Of a DNA stretch of 20,616 nt, positions 1-8,500 are shown piece after piece. The notes below the pieces were generated by a model that saw only the letters and a list, made by a program, of their open reading frames with translations, searched no databases and was not told the origin of the DNA. Position 1 is the stretch's first letter, and each line of letters begins with the position of its first letter. Source of the DNA: JBCBTJ01 sp964597685 (GTDB lineage Bacteria; Pseudomonadota; Alphaproteobacteria; Caulobacterales; Hyphomonadaceae); assembly GCA_964597685.1 (NCBI GenBank), contig CAZQZC010000032.1, positions 1-20,616 of the forward strand, written 5' to 3'. A program made the position numbers and the translations under genes.

Positions 1-1
1 G

Positions 2-715
2 AATGTGTTCGGAACCGTAACCGACCTCTCAGGCGTGGCCGAAGCCGCCCATGGCGAGGGCGCGCTGCTCGTCTCCGTCTTCACTGAAGCCGTGTCGCTG
101 GGCCTCGTCGCCCCGCCGGGTGAGATGGGTGCGGACATCGCCGTCGGCGAAGGCCAATCGATCGGCAATCCGCTAACCTTCGGCGGGCCCTATGTGGGCC
201 TGTTCGCCGCGCGGGAAAAATTACTGCGCCAGATGCCCGGCCGCCTCGCCGGCCAGACTGTGGACGCGGAAGGCAATCGCGGCTTCGTGCTGACGCTCTC
301 AACCCGGGAGCAGCATATCCGCCGGGACAAGGCGACCTCGAATATCTGCACGAATTCCGGCCTGTGCGCGCTGGCCTTCACCGCGCATATGACCTTGCTC
401 GGCGGCGCGGGACTGAAACAACTGGCCCAGCTAAATCACGAGGCCGCCTGCGCGCTGGCCGACGCGCTCGCCGGCTTGCCGGGGATCGAGATTCTGACGC
501 CGCGCTATTTCAATGAGTTCGCCTTCCGAACCCAGGTGGACGCCGAAGCCGTCCTCGCCATGCTGGACGAGCGCGGCGTGCTGGGCGGCGTCCGCGCCAG
601 CCGCCTGTTCCCGGGTGTTCCAGAGATGGGCGAAGTGATCATCGCTGCGGCGACGGAATGCACAAGCGAAGACGATATTGCGGCCTATGCCGACGCGCTG
701 AGGGAGGTGGTGTGA
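2..715 (+). CDS. gcvPA: Glycine dehydrogenase (decarboxylating) subunit 1, 3' part
   Basis: This is the C-terminal part of the alpha half of the P-protein of the glycine cleavage system. With GcvPB it decarboxylates glycine and passes the aminomethyl group to lipoyl-GcvH in the cytoplasm. The frame is open to the left edge (first full codon at 2, Asn), so the gene is truncated by the window. About 237 codons are seen of a usual length near 450. Family-like stretches include the GPYVGLFA segment, the QHIRRDKATSNICTN segment typical of P-protein subunit 1, and a C-terminal LFPGVPEMGEVIIAAATE-type end. As expected for this half, the PLP lysine is not here; it lies in GcvPB. Its TGA stop shares one base with the ATG of gcvPB (TGATG), so the two halves are probably translated as a coupled pair. 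The identification is secure; only the 5' half is unseen. Confidence 0.96.
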   Translation, partial: NVFGTVTDLSGVAEAAHGEGALLVSVFTEAVSLGLVAPPGEMGADIAVGEGQSIGNPLTFGGPYVGLFAAREKLLRQMPGRLAGQTVDAEGNRGFVLTLSTREQHIRRDKATSNICTNSGLCALAFTAHMTLLGGAGLKQLAQLNHEAACALADALAGLPGIEILTPRYFNEFAFRTQVDAEAVLAMLDERGVLGGVRASRLFPGVPEMGEVIIAAATECTSEDDIAAYADALREVV

Positions 716-2298
716 TGACCATGAACAATATTGGACGCCCGACCAGACAAGATCCGGCGCCGATTGGCCAAGATCAGGCGCCCGTGCGCACGGTTTCCGG
801 CTCGAAAGGCCTCTTGCAGCGTGAAGATCTGATCTTTGAGATCGGCTCCGAGGGGAAAACTGGGGTGGATCTATCCCCGCCCCAATCCCCGGGCTTGTCC
901 CGCCTGGGCGGGGTGACGCGGCAGACGGAGACGGGCTTGCCCGGCCTTTCCGAACCAGAGGCCGTGCGCCATTATGTGCGCCTGTCGCAACGCAATTACG
1001 CCATCGACCTCGGCGTCTTTCCGCTCGGCTCCTGCACCATGAAGCACAATCCGCGCCTCAACGAGCGCATGGCGCGCTTGCCTGGCTTCGCCGACATCCA
1101 CCCGATGCAACCCCAATCGACCGTGCAAGGCGCCCTTGAATTAATTGAGGAATTGGCCGGCTGGCTGAAGACGCTGACGGCCATGCCCGGCGTCGCCATG
1201 AGCCCGAAAGCCGGCGCCCATGGGGAGCTTTGCGGGATGATGGCGATCCGCAAGGCGCTGCAAGCCCGCGGCGAGCTTGATACGCGTCGACGGGTTCTGG
1301 TGCCCGCCTCGGCCCATGGCACCAACCCGGCGACCGCCATCCAGTGCGGCTTCAAGGTTGACGAGATCGAGGCCGCCCCGGATGGCCGGGTCGATATGGC
1401 GGATCTCCGCAGAAAGTTGGAGCACGGCGCCGACATCGCCGGGATCATGCTGACCAACCCAAACACGTGCGGCCTTTTTGAACGTGATATCAAGGAGATC
1501 GCCGATCTGATCCATGCGGCCGGCGGATACTTCTATTGCGACGGGGCGAATTTCAACGCCATTGTCGGCCGCGTGCGGCCTGGCGATCTGGGCGTCGACG
1601 CCATGCATATCAATCTGCACAAGACCTTCTCCACGCCCCATGGCGGCGGGGGACCGGGCTCCGGCCCGACCGTCCTGTCCGAAGCGCTTGCGCCCTATGC
1701 GCCGGTGCCATTCATCCTGAGCACGGTGGACGGCTTGCGTCTGATCGAGGAGGAGCATGACGAGGCGGCCGACAGTTTTGGACGCCTCTGCGCCTTCCAC
1801 GGCCAGATGGGCATGTTTGTCCGGGCGCTCGCCTATATGCTGAGCCATGGCGCAGACGGCCTGAAGCAAGCGGCGGAAGACGCTGTTTTGAATGCGAATT
1901 ATATCCAGGCGCGGTTAAAGTCCGTGATGAGCCCGGCCTTTGACGGCTTCTGCATGCACGAGGCTCTGTTCTCAGACGATTTCGTGGCCGATGGGATCGA
2001 AACCCTCGACATCGCCAAGGCGCTGATCGATGAGGGCTACCACCCGATGACCATGTATTTCCCCCTCGTTGTCCACGGGGCCATGCTCGTCGAGCCGACG
2101 GAGACAGAAAGCAAAGCCGAACTTGATCGCTTCTGTGAGGTGCTTGAATTTGTTGCAAAAAAAGCGGCAACAGGCGACCAATCTCTCAAGCAAACTCCGC
2201 ACCTCGCCCCTCTGAAGCGGCTCGATGAAACCCAGGCCGCCCGCCGACCAGTCCTGAAATGGGTCCCGCCGCCCCCCGAGGCGCTGGCGGCGGAATAG
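715..2298 (+). CDS. gcvPB: Glycine dehydrogenase (decarboxylating) subunit 2
   Basis: This is the beta half of the split glycine decarboxylase (P-protein). It carries the PLP cofactor for glycine decarboxylation. From the ATG at 715 the protein has 527 residues. The frame stays open upstream to 658, but the start at 715 is preferred because it overlaps the gcvPA stop by one base and follows a GGGAGG-like purine run at 701-707. The PLP-binding lysine is K303 in the NLHKTFSTPHGGGGPGSGP motif. Other family marks are FPLGSCTMKHNPR near residue 100, the AHGTNPATA segment near 200, and HPMTMYFPLVVHGAMLVEPTE near the C-terminus. The first 30 residues are low in conservation and proline-rich. There is about 100 bp to the next gene and I see no clear terminator there. 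Confidence 0.97.
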   Translation: MTMNNIGRPTRQDPAPIGQDQAPVRTVSGSKGLLQREDLIFEIGSEGKTGVDLSPPQSPGLSRLGGVTRQTETGLPGLSEPEAVRHYVRLSQRNYAIDLGVFPLGSCTMKHNPRLNERMARLPGFADIHPMQPQSTVQGALELIEELAGWLKTLTAMPGVAMSPKAGAHGELCGMMAIRKALQARGELDTRRRVLVPASAHGTNPATAIQCGFKVDEIEAAPDGRVDMADLRRKLEHGADIAGIMLTNPNTCGLFERDIKEIADLIHAAGGYFYCDGANFNAIVGRVRPGDLGVDAMHINLHKTFSTPHGGGGPGSGPTVLSEALAPYAPVPFILSTVDGLRLIEEEHDEAADSFGRLCAFHGQMGMFVRALAYMLSHGADGLKQAAEDAVLNANYIQARLKSVMSPAFDGFCMHEALFSDDFVADGIETLDIAKALIDEGYHPMTMYFPLVVHGAMLVEPTETESKAELDRFCEVLEFVAKKAATGDQSLKQTPHLAPLKRLDETQAARRPVLKWVPPPPEALAAE

Positions 2299-2398
2299 GG
2301 AAAACATCCGTCCTACTTCAAAGTCTTGTGCTGCGGCGAAGCTGTCACAGCCGTGTTAGGCGACTGGCTTTGTTCGGGAAAAAGATCATATTTCTACG

Positions 2399-2740
2399 AT
2401 GCCCGACACCGAGCATGACCGCCGCTATGACCCAAACGGATCTTTTCCGGAGCCGCCCATATCGGCTATGGGACGGAGCATGGGATTATTGGTTCGCCAA
2501 ACCTTCGCATTGATCGGCCTGGCGTTGATCCTGATCTCGATTCCGATTGGCTTGCTGACGCCATTCCTGCCGATCGGCCTGCCGATTGCGATCTTGGGCG
2601 TCGTCGTCCTTGGCCGCAGCACAAGGTGGGGGCAACGCGGCATGGAGGCGATCCTCGTGCGTTATCCGAGGCTGGAGCGTTTGGCCCCCAACTGGCTGAT
2701 GCGCGCAGTTTTCAATCGCGAAAAACGCGTTGATCTATAA
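2399..2740 (+). CDS. Small predicted membrane protein, function unknown
   Basis: This encodes a 113-residue protein that I do not recognise with confidence. The first 27 residues are polar (MPDTEHDRRYDPNG...). Residues about 33-72 form a hydrophobic hairpin rich in Ile, Leu, Gly and Pro, with an IPIGLLTPFLPIGLPIAIL core that suggests two short membrane segments joined by a proline turn. A basic, amphipathic C-terminal tail follows (RWGQRGMEAILVRYPRLERL, then NREKRVDL), probably on the cytoplasmic side. The ATG at 2399 has no strong ribosome binding site close by, so the in-frame ATG at 2468 is an alternative start that drops the polar head. The gene stands alone between gcvPB and the convergent atpF, with only 8 bp to the atpF stop. 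The layout resembles short PGPGW-type membrane proteins, but that is only a resemblance. Confidence 0.72.
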   Translation: MPDTEHDRRYDPNGSFPEPPISAMGRSMGLLVRQTFALIGLALILISIPIGLLTPFLPIGLPIAILGVVVLGRSTRWGQRGMEAILVRYPRLERLAPNWLMRAVFNREKRVDL

Positions 2741-2748
2741 GCGAAAAG

Positions 2749-3315
2749 TCAGCTGAGGCTTTTCTCAATCTCTGACGCTGCGCGCTCAAAGTAATCGCTC
2801 GATTCATCTGCAGCGAGAATTGACGCAGCCGCACGCGTCGCCGCATCGGCTGCGGCCCGACGCACCTCAGCAGAAGCTTCCGCCTCCGCCCGTGAGATTC
2901 GCGCTTCAGCTTGGGCCTGGCGGCGGGCCATGCGCTGCTCCAGGTCGGCTTGGGCGGCTTTGATCAAGGCGTCAGCGTCGGCCTTCGCCTGTTCAATGGT
3001 CGCCTCGGCCTGATCATCGGCTTCGCGCTGACGGCGCTCCGCCTCAGCGAGCGCCTTCGCCGCTTCTTCGCGCAATTTCTTCGCTTCGGACAATTGGCGT
3101 TGGATATTGTCGGCTCGGGAGTCGAGCGTCGACGTAATCGCTCGAAAGGCGCCCATGCGCCAAGCGATCAGCAGGAAAATCGCCAGCGCCAAAGCAGCGA
3201 CATTTGTGGTTGGATCCGTTAGCCAGCCGAACAGGCCGCCAGCTTCCGACGCCGCAAACGCTGGTCGGGCTGATAAGATCACGGCGCCTGCGAGAATGAA
3301 AAACCGGAACATCAT
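2749..3315 (-). CDS. atpF: ATP synthase F0 subunit b
   Basis: This is a peripheral-stalk subunit of the F-type ATP synthase, tying the membrane a/c sector to F1. It has 188 residues. Residues 1-22 (MMFRFFILAG..., ending in ARPAFA) look like a signal peptide. A second hydrophobic span lies at about residues 38-54 (NVAALALAIFLLIAWRMG), and a long charged Ala/Glu/Arg coiled coil fills the rest (about 60-170). That is the b-subunit plan with an extra N-terminal hydrophobic stretch. It is the last gene of the F0 operon and starts 5 bp after the b' stop. A second ATG directly follows the first, so the start is uncertain by one codon. Which of the two stalk genes is called b and which b' follows gene order and similarity and could be argued. 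Confidence 0.92.
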   Translation of the reverse strand: MMFRFFILAGAVILSARPAFAASEAGGLFGWLTDPTTNVAALALAIFLLIAWRMGAFRAITSTLDSRADNIQRQLSEAKKLREEAAKALAEAERRQREADDQAEATIEQAKADADALIKAAQADLEQRMARRQAQAEARISRAEAEASAEVRRAAADAATRAAASILAADESSDYFERAASEIEKSLS

Positions 3316-3320
3316 GGCGG

Positions 3321-3866
3321 CTACACTCCGTCGCTTAAGGCGGCGTCGACGGCCTTTCGAACATCAACGCCCTTAGGACCGCCGAGACGCGCGGTAATCG
3401 CTGCGGCCGCTTCTGTAGCGACTTCGGAAACGTTCGCCATGGCCGTCGTCCGCATCTCAGCGATGCGAGCTTCGGCGTCAGCCAATTGTTTGTCGATTTC
3501 AGCGTCGACGCGCGCTGTCTCTTCAGCGATCCGAGAACTGACCTGTAGCTGCGCTTGATCGGCCGTCTCCCGCGCTTTGGCTCGAGCTTGGGCGAGGCGT
3601 TGCTCAAGCTCCTGCTTGGCGACCTTCGCACGTTCGTCCAAGCGCCCGGCTTCGTCGAGGGACGAGGCGATCGTATCGCCCCGCCGCTCCAACGTATGCT
3701 GCATCCGCGGCAGGATGACGGCCGACAAGATGATGTACATGCCGCCAAACAGAACGGCCAGCCAGAAGACTTGTGACGAGTAATGCCACGTTTCAAAGGG
3801 CGGGAAGCCTGATCCCGCGCCATGGTCGTCGGCGGCGGCTTCGGCGGCGAGTGCGAATAGCAGCAT
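3321..3866 (-). CDS. atpF': ATP synthase F0 subunit b'
   Basis: This is the second peripheral-stalk subunit, found as a separate gene in alphaproteobacteria and other photosynthetic-lineage type synthases, where b and b' form a heterodimer. It has 181 residues. A short hydrophilic N-terminus with an HG..GSGFPPFETWHY stretch leads to one membrane span at about residues 30-52 (SSQVFWLAVLFGGMYIILSAV). A long Ala/Glu/Arg-rich coiled coil follows (about 55-165). The FPPFETWHYSSQVFWLA pattern is typical of b'. The start is fixed on its 5' side by an in-frame TGA three codons upstream of the ATG at 3866. No good ribosome binding site is visible there. The GGAGG-like run lies some 30 bases away inside the 41-bp gap after atpE, so translation may depend on coupling to upstream genes. 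Confidence 0.94.
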   Translation of the reverse strand: MLLFALAAEAAADDHGAGSGFPPFETWHYSSQVFWLAVLFGGMYIILSAVILPRMQHTLERRGDTIASSLDEAGRLDERAKVAKQELEQRLAQARAKARETADQAQLQVSSRIAEETARVDAEIDKQLADAEARIAEMRTTAMANVSEVATEAAAAITARLGGPKGVDVRKAVDAALSDGV

Positions 3867-3907
3867 GGGGCGTCAGCGTTTTGGGCGGAACCTCCGCTCA
3901 AAGCTCC

Positions 3908-4147
3908 CTAATTGACGACGAACAGGATCAGGATCGACACGAGGAAGGCCAGAATGCCGAGGGCTTCCGACAGCGCCATGCCGATGAACAGGTTGCCCGT
4001 TTGGCCGGGAGCGGCCGATGGGTTCCGCATCGCGGCGTCGAGGTAGCTGCCGAAGATGTTGCCGACGCCGATGGCGGCGCCGATCATGCCGAGCGTGGCG
4101 AGGCCGGCGCCGACATATTTAAGACCGAGGGTGATATCGCCTTCCAT
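3908..4147 (-). CDS. atpE: ATP synthase F0 subunit c
   Basis: This is the proteolipid of the rotating c-ring that carries protons across the inner membrane. At 79 residues it has normal length. Two membrane helices (about 8-36 and 53-77) flank the polar loop R41-N42-P43, which contacts the central stalk. The proton-binding carboxylate is E61 in the MALSEALGI segment of helix 2. The glycine pattern of helix 1 (GAGLATLGMIGAAIGVGN) is intact. E61 and the absence of a sodium-binding signature in the neighbouring residues suggest proton coupling; this is inference. The ATG at 4147 is preceded by a strong AGGAG ribosome binding site 7 bases away, in contrast with the weak sites of its neighbours. 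The 105-nt spacer upstream of it is rich in hairpins. Confidence 0.98.
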   Translation of the reverse strand: MEGDITLGLKYVGAGLATLGMIGAAIGVGNIFGSYLDAAMRNPSAAPGQTGNLFIGMALSEALGILAFLVSILILFVVN

Positions 4148-4154
4148 GAGAGAG

Positions 4155-4159
4155 CTCCT
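4155..4159 (-). promoter_or_regulatory. Strong ribosome binding site of atpE
   Basis: On the minus strand the sequence AGGAG ends 7 bases before the atpE ATG. It is the clearest Shine-Dalgarno match in the F0 operon and fits the need to make several times more c subunit than the other F0 subunits. Confidence 0.8.
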
Positions 4160-4186
4160 GATTGGGAATGGCTTTTCAGAATTGGA

Positions 4187-4213
4187 GCCCGTGAAGCGTG
4201 TTCGCTCGCGGGC
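4187..4213 (-). promoter_or_regulatory. Imperfect hairpin in the atpB-atpE spacer
   Basis: The GCCCG arm (4187-4191) pairs with CGGGC (4209-4213), and AGCG (4195-4198) pairs with CGCT (4203-4206), around a four-base loop with a small internal loop. It lies in the atpB-atpE spacer, about 28 bases upstream of the atpE ribosome binding site. The role is unknown; it could stabilise or expose the atpE translation start. Confidence 0.45.
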
Positions 4214-4226
4214 GTCAAGTTGAGAC

Positions 4227-4248
4227 GGCGCGGCTTTTTAGCCGCACC
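4227..4248 (-). promoter_or_regulatory. Strong hairpin directly after the atpB stop
   Basis: A nine-base-pair stem (GGTGCGGCT with AGCCGCGCC, one G-U pair in the minus-strand RNA) closes a four-base AAAA loop. It begins a few bases after the atpB stop codon. No U-run follows, so it is a poor intrinsic terminator. An mRNA-stability or translation-modulating element between atpB and atpE is more likely. Confidence 0.6.
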
Positions 4249-4252
4249 GGAA

Positions 4253-5023
4253 TTAGTGGTGTCCTGGATGAAGCGCGTCGTTGAGGTAAACGCAGGTGAG
4301 GATGGCGAAGACATAGGCCTGGAGGAACGCCACGAGGAATTCCAACGCGTTGAGGGCGACGCCCATGCCGAACGCGAAGGGAGCGATAAGGATGTAGGCG
4401 CCGCCGGCCGCGACGAGTTGGACGGCGAAGCCTGCGAACAGCTTCAGCATGATGTGTCCTGCCAGCATGTTGGCGAACAGACGCAGGGCGAGGGTCAGGG
4501 GCCGGGCCAGGAACGAGATGATCTCGATCGGCATCAAGATCGGCATAATGTACCAGGGCGCGCCGTCAGGGGCGAACAGCTTGAAGAAGCGACCGCCGTT
4601 CTTGAAGATCCCGTAGACGATCACCAACGAGATCACGAACAGCGCAAGCGCGCCCGTGACGATGATGTGGCTCGTCGTCGTGAAAGCATAGGGCGACATG
4701 CCGATCATGTTCGCCGCGAAGATGAAGAAAAACAGCGAAAAGACGAACGGGAAAAAGCGCAGCCCGTCTTCGCCGGCGACGTTGCGAATCATATCGGCGA
4801 CGAAGCCGTATCCCATCTCTCCAAGCGATTGGAGCCGCGAGGGGACCAGCGCGCCGCGCGCCGCCGCGGTTCCAAAAAAGGCGAGGACAAGGGCGACACC
4901 CAACAGCATAAAGCCCGAGGCGTTCGTGAAGGACAGATCAAGGCCCCCGATATTGAGGTCGATCCATTTCGTCACTTCGAATTGCTTGATCGGGTCCGTT
5001 GCGATCCCTCTGAGAGCCAGCAT
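4253..5023 (-). CDS. atpB: ATP synthase F0 subunit a
   Basis: This is the stator subunit that forms the proton half-channels facing the c-ring. It has 256 residues with five to six membrane segments (about 36-56, 90-112, 119-140, 158-180, 184-210 and 220-248). The essential arginine is R181 in the ARPLTLALRLFANMLAGH motif at the start of the penultimate helix. Polar residues of the last helix and loop (N226, E228, Q235, Y237) are in place. The C-terminus ends in a His-rich HPGHH tail. The ATG shares one base with the stop of atpI (TGATG), which argues for coupled translation. The 105-nt gap to atpE after this gene is the longest inside the operon. Confidence 0.98.
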   Translation of the reverse strand: MLALRGIATDPIKQFEVTKWIDLNIGGLDLSFTNASGFMLLGVALVLAFFGTAAARGALVPSRLQSLGEMGYGFVADMIRNVAGEDGLRFFPFVFSLFFFIFAANMIGMSPYAFTTTSHIIVTGALALFVISLVIVYGIFKNGGRFFKLFAPDGAPWYIMPILMPIEIISFLARPLTLALRLFANMLAGHIMLKLFAGFAVQLVAAGGAYILIAPFAFGMGVALNALEFLVAFLQAYVFAILTCVYLNDALHPGHH

Positions 5024-5370
5024 CAGCCGTCCGCCTTCCCGTCGGGGCCGTCAGACCCCTGGTCAATCTCGTGTGCAGCCGCGGTGAGTTCCCGGTAAGC
5101 TCGCACCATGTTCAACACGCCGGCCGCCAGGCCGAACCCAAGCATAACCAGCAAGCCCCAAGGGGCCGTGCCGGCGAAATGGTCGATCGCGAGGCCCATG
5201 AGGACGCCCACAAAGACCGACGCGCCAAACTCCGCGCCATACCGCAGCGCTTGCGCGCCGGCGGAGACCCCGGCTCCCAAATCCGTAGGTGCGTTCGGAG
5301 TCTTTTGCTCCCGGGCCGCCTTGGCCTTGGCGATGCGTTCGCCGAGGCTTTCGGGGTCTTCGGAAGACAT
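5023..5370 (-). CDS. atpI: ATP synthase protein I (AtpI)
   Basis: This is a small membrane protein at the head of the F0 operon. The family is thought to help c-ring assembly or associated cation transport; it is not a structural part of the finished enzyme. It has 115 residues. A charged N-terminal third (SSEDPESLGERIAKAKAAREQ) is followed by two membrane spans at about residues 46-65 and 70-91, with the AIDHFAGTAPWGLLVMLGFGLAAG connection typical of the alphaproteobacterial AtpI group. A polar tail of about 20 residues closes it. A GGAG lies shortly before the ATG at 5370. It overlaps atpB by one base. The gene is 143 bp from the smc stop, a gap that holds a candidate terminator and promoter. 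Confidence 0.93.
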   Translation of the reverse strand: MSSEDPESLGERIAKAKAAREQKTPNAPTDLGAGVSAGAQALRYGAEFGASVFVGVLMGLAIDHFAGTAPWGLLVMLGFGLAAGVLNMVRAYRELTAAAHEIDQGSDGPDGKADG

Positions 5371-5427
5371 GAAACTCCGCTCCGCGGATCAGGACTACGC
5401 CGGACATCACCGCCCGATTTGGCGCGG

Positions 5428-5456
5428 AAGCTAGAGAAGCGCATTGTCCAAGTCAA
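5428..5456 (-). promoter_or_regulatory. Candidate promoter for the F0 operon
   Basis: On the minus strand TTGACT (5456-5451) stands 17 bases before TAGCTT (5433-5428), giving a sigma-70-like layout with a fair -10. It would start the transcript about 50 bases before the atpI ATG. A perfect TATAAT also lies further upstream at 5489-5484, but I see no -35 at the right distance for it. Weak evidence from motifs alone. Confidence 0.4.
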
Positions 5457-5490
5457 GCAAACTGACCCGCCGTAACGGTCTGAATTATAA

Positions 5491-5511
5491 CGGGAAAAAA
5501 TTCTTCTCCCG
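5491..5511 (-). terminator. Candidate intrinsic terminator after smc
   Basis: Two bases after the smc stop, the minus strand has a CGGGAGAA arm that pairs with UUUUCCCG (one G-U pair) around a five-base loop, followed by the A/U-rich run UUAUAAUU. The U-run sits partly inside the stem, so this is not a classical terminator, but its place between smc and the F0 operon fits. Confidence 0.45.
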
Positions 5512-5513
5512 CG

Positions 5514-8500
5514 CTATTCCGCCGCAACCATCTGTTCGGCCGCGTTGAGGTCCACTGAGACCAGCTTCGACACGCCCTTTTCCCGCATGGTCACCCCGAA
5601 CAGCCGGTCCATGCGCGACATGGTGACGGGGTTGTGTGTGATGACCACGAAGCGCGTGTCCGTCCGCGTCCGCATCTCGTCCAGCATGCGGCAAAACCGG
5701 TCGACATTCGCGTCGTCCAGTGGCGCGTCGACCTCGTCGAGCACGCAGATTGGCGCTGGATTGGAGAGGAAAACCGCAAAGATCAACGCCGTCGCGGTCA
5801 GCGCCTGCTCGCCGCCGGACATCAGCGACAACGTGCCGAGGCGCTTTCCTGGGGGCTGTGCGAAGATCTCAAGCCCGGCGGCCAGCGGGTCGTCGGCGTC
5901 CACCAACCGCAATTCAGCTTGTCCGCCCCGAAACAGAGCCGTGAATAGCGCTTTGAAATGCGCGTTGACCGTATCAAACGCCGCCATCAACCGATCGCGG
6001 CCTTCCTTGTTCAGGGCGTCGACCCCTTCGCGCAGCTTGGCGATGGCGCCGGTCAGGTCCGCCTTTTCGGTCTCCTGCGATCCGAGACGTTCGGCGAGGT
6101 CGGCGGCTTCGCTTTCAGCCTCCATATTCACCCCGCCGAGCGCATCGCGCTGGCGGCGAAATTCGTCGGCCCGGCGATCGGCCTCGCGAGCGTCGAGCGT
6201 CTCCATCGCGTCCACGTCCAGACCCGCCTGCGCGAGCGGCTTCAGCCCTTCGGGCGCGCGTTGGAATTGCGCCTTTGCGGTTTCGACCAATTCTTCCAAT
6301 CGCTGAGCCGTCGAGTCGACGCTCGCCTGACCTCGCGCCAAGGCCTCCCGCGCGCCCGATGCGGCGTTTGATGCGGCGCGCGCTGCATTCTCGGCCTCTC
6401 GATAGGCGCGCTCGGCGTCTGCGAAGCGGTCCGCGGCTTGGGCGCGGGCCTGTTCCAGCCGCGCCTCTTCCGTCGCCAATCGGTCCAGCTCCGCCTGCAT
6501 CGAGGCCGGTGCGTCCTTCGCTTCGACAAGCGACGTCCTGGCCGCCTCGCGTCGTTCGATCAGACCGGTCATCCGTTCGGCCGAGGCCGACGCCCGTTTC
6601 AGCCACGCCGCGAGGTCGCGCTCCAGGCCGTCCCGGCGCGCCTTGGCTTGCTCCCGCCCGCGGGTGAGGTCGTTGAGTTGCCCGCGGGCCTCGGATTCCG
6701 CCTTGCGCGCCTCGGCCACCGCCGCGCGATCTTCCGCAAGGGCGGTCTCCAGGCGCGGCAACTCATCGTCTCCAACGTCGCCGGCCAGCAGCGCCAAAGT
6801 CTCGTCGACGGCGCGCAGATCCGTTTCAGCGCGCGTCAACGCCGCTTCGGCGCTCTCCCGTTTCATTGCGGCCCGGTCCAGCGCCTGTTTCGCCTCCGCC
6901 GCGCGCGCCCGGATATCCGCAAGCCCTTTCGCGAGCGCAGGGCGTCTCGCTTGGGCGGTTTTCACACGTCCTTCCGCCTCAGCGCGGCGGGTCTTCGCGG
7001 CGTCTAGGGCGGCTTGAGCTTGGGTTAAGCGGTCGCGCACGTTTGGCGCTTCCGCTTCCAGATCCTCCAAGCGCGCCTGTTGTTCCAGGCGCTCAGCCGC
7101 GGCCAGCGGCGCGTCAGGTGTGCGGCGGAAGCCGTCCCACCTCCACAGATGCCCTTCGACGGAGACCAGTCTTTGACCGGGTTTCAGATGCGCCGACAGC
7201 GAATCACCTTGCTCCGCGGTCACCAGGCCGCACTGACCAAGTCGCGCTGCCAGCTCCGCCGGCGCGTTTGTAAATCTCGTCAAAGGGGCGATGTCCGCCG
7301 GGAGAGCCTGGTCAGGGTCCGGCGCGCCCGCCCACTTCAGGGGCGCCGCCGGGTCGAGCGAGGCCTGCAAATCGTCGCCGAGGGCGGCTGCGACAGCCCT
7401 TTCATAACCAGGATCCGTGCGGACATGCTCCAGCACCGGCGCCGCCTTTGGGCCTTCAGCGCGCCGCAAAAGCCGCTCTAGGCCAGCGATCTCGGCTTCG
7501 ATCGCGCGCAGCGCCTTGTCGGCTTCGTCACGTGGAGGCGCCGCGGCGTTCTCGGCGTCCCGCGCCGCCGCAAGGTCAGCCTCCGCCGTCTCAATGACGC
7601 GGTCGGCGTCCGCCGCCGCGGCGATCGCGGCGTCTTCGTCCGATTGAGCAGAGGCCACCCGGTGTTTCAGGTCATCGTCATTCGGCAATCCATCATGATC
7701 GCGCTTCAGACGGTCCCGCTCCAATTTGAGCTGTAGCTCACGCTTGCGTTGGGCTGACAAATTCGCCTCCGCCGCTTCGCGGCGCGCCTTCGTTTCGGCG
7801 ACAAGCCGGTTGGCTTCGTCGGCTGCGGCTTCCGCGGACGCGACTTGGGCTTGGGCCCGCTCCAATGCGGCGCGAGCTTCCGCTTCTTGAACAGCGCCGG
7901 CTTGGGGATCTTCAACCGGTAGAGCGGCGATTTCCTTCCGCGCGGCTTCAGCGGCCGTTTCCGCTTCTTCGCCGAGGGTTTGCTCCCGCGTCATATCGCC
8001 GGAGATCCGATCGAGGTCGGCTTCGATGCGCTTCACGGTTTCAGCGGCGTTCTTGTGCTCGGTCGCAAGCTTCGCCAGAGCGATCTTCGTCTGGCCAAGC
8101 TTCGCCGCTTCAATGCTCTCCATCTCGCGCAGGGGCGCGCGCGCCTGGTCAGCCTCCAGTCTCACCTTTTCTGCGATCGCATCGTCCCGCGTCAGCTGCT
8201 CAACATCCAGCCTCGCTTGGGCGAGCGCGGCTTGCGCCCCATCGGACGCTTGGCGGGCGGCCTCCCATTTCAGGTGAAGGGCATAGGCCTCCAGCGCAGT
8301 GATTTCGTCCGACAGCGCCTGATACTTCCGCGCCTTGCGCGCCTGGCGTTTGAGACTTTCGAGCTGGCGCTCAACCTCGGCCGACACTTCCGACAATCGC
8401 TCGAGGTTCGCTTCTGCGTTTTTTAGCTTCAGTTCGGATTCGTGGCGGCGTGTATTCAAGCCGGCGATGCCCGCCGCCTCTTCCAGGATCCGTCTACGGT

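Noticed and set aside
2299..2398. Gap between gcvPB and the small membrane gene searched for a terminator, promoter or RNA gene
   Set aside because: Only a four-base-pair GCTG/CAGC hairpin and an AT-rich patch near 2378-2398 are seen; neither is enough to call.
3773..5098. Long plus-strand open frame of 441 codons across atpE and atpB
   Set aside because: It is antisense to two certain F0 genes, has a low-complexity Arg/Glu/Asp/His-rich composition, and shows no family motif. It is a codon-bias shadow in GC-rich DNA.
5484..5489. Perfect TATAAT on the minus strand between smc and atpI
   Set aside because: The hexamer 17 bases upstream is GCGGGA, not a -35, and the site may simply be the A/U-rich tail of the smc terminator. 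Kept only as a note in the promoter entry.
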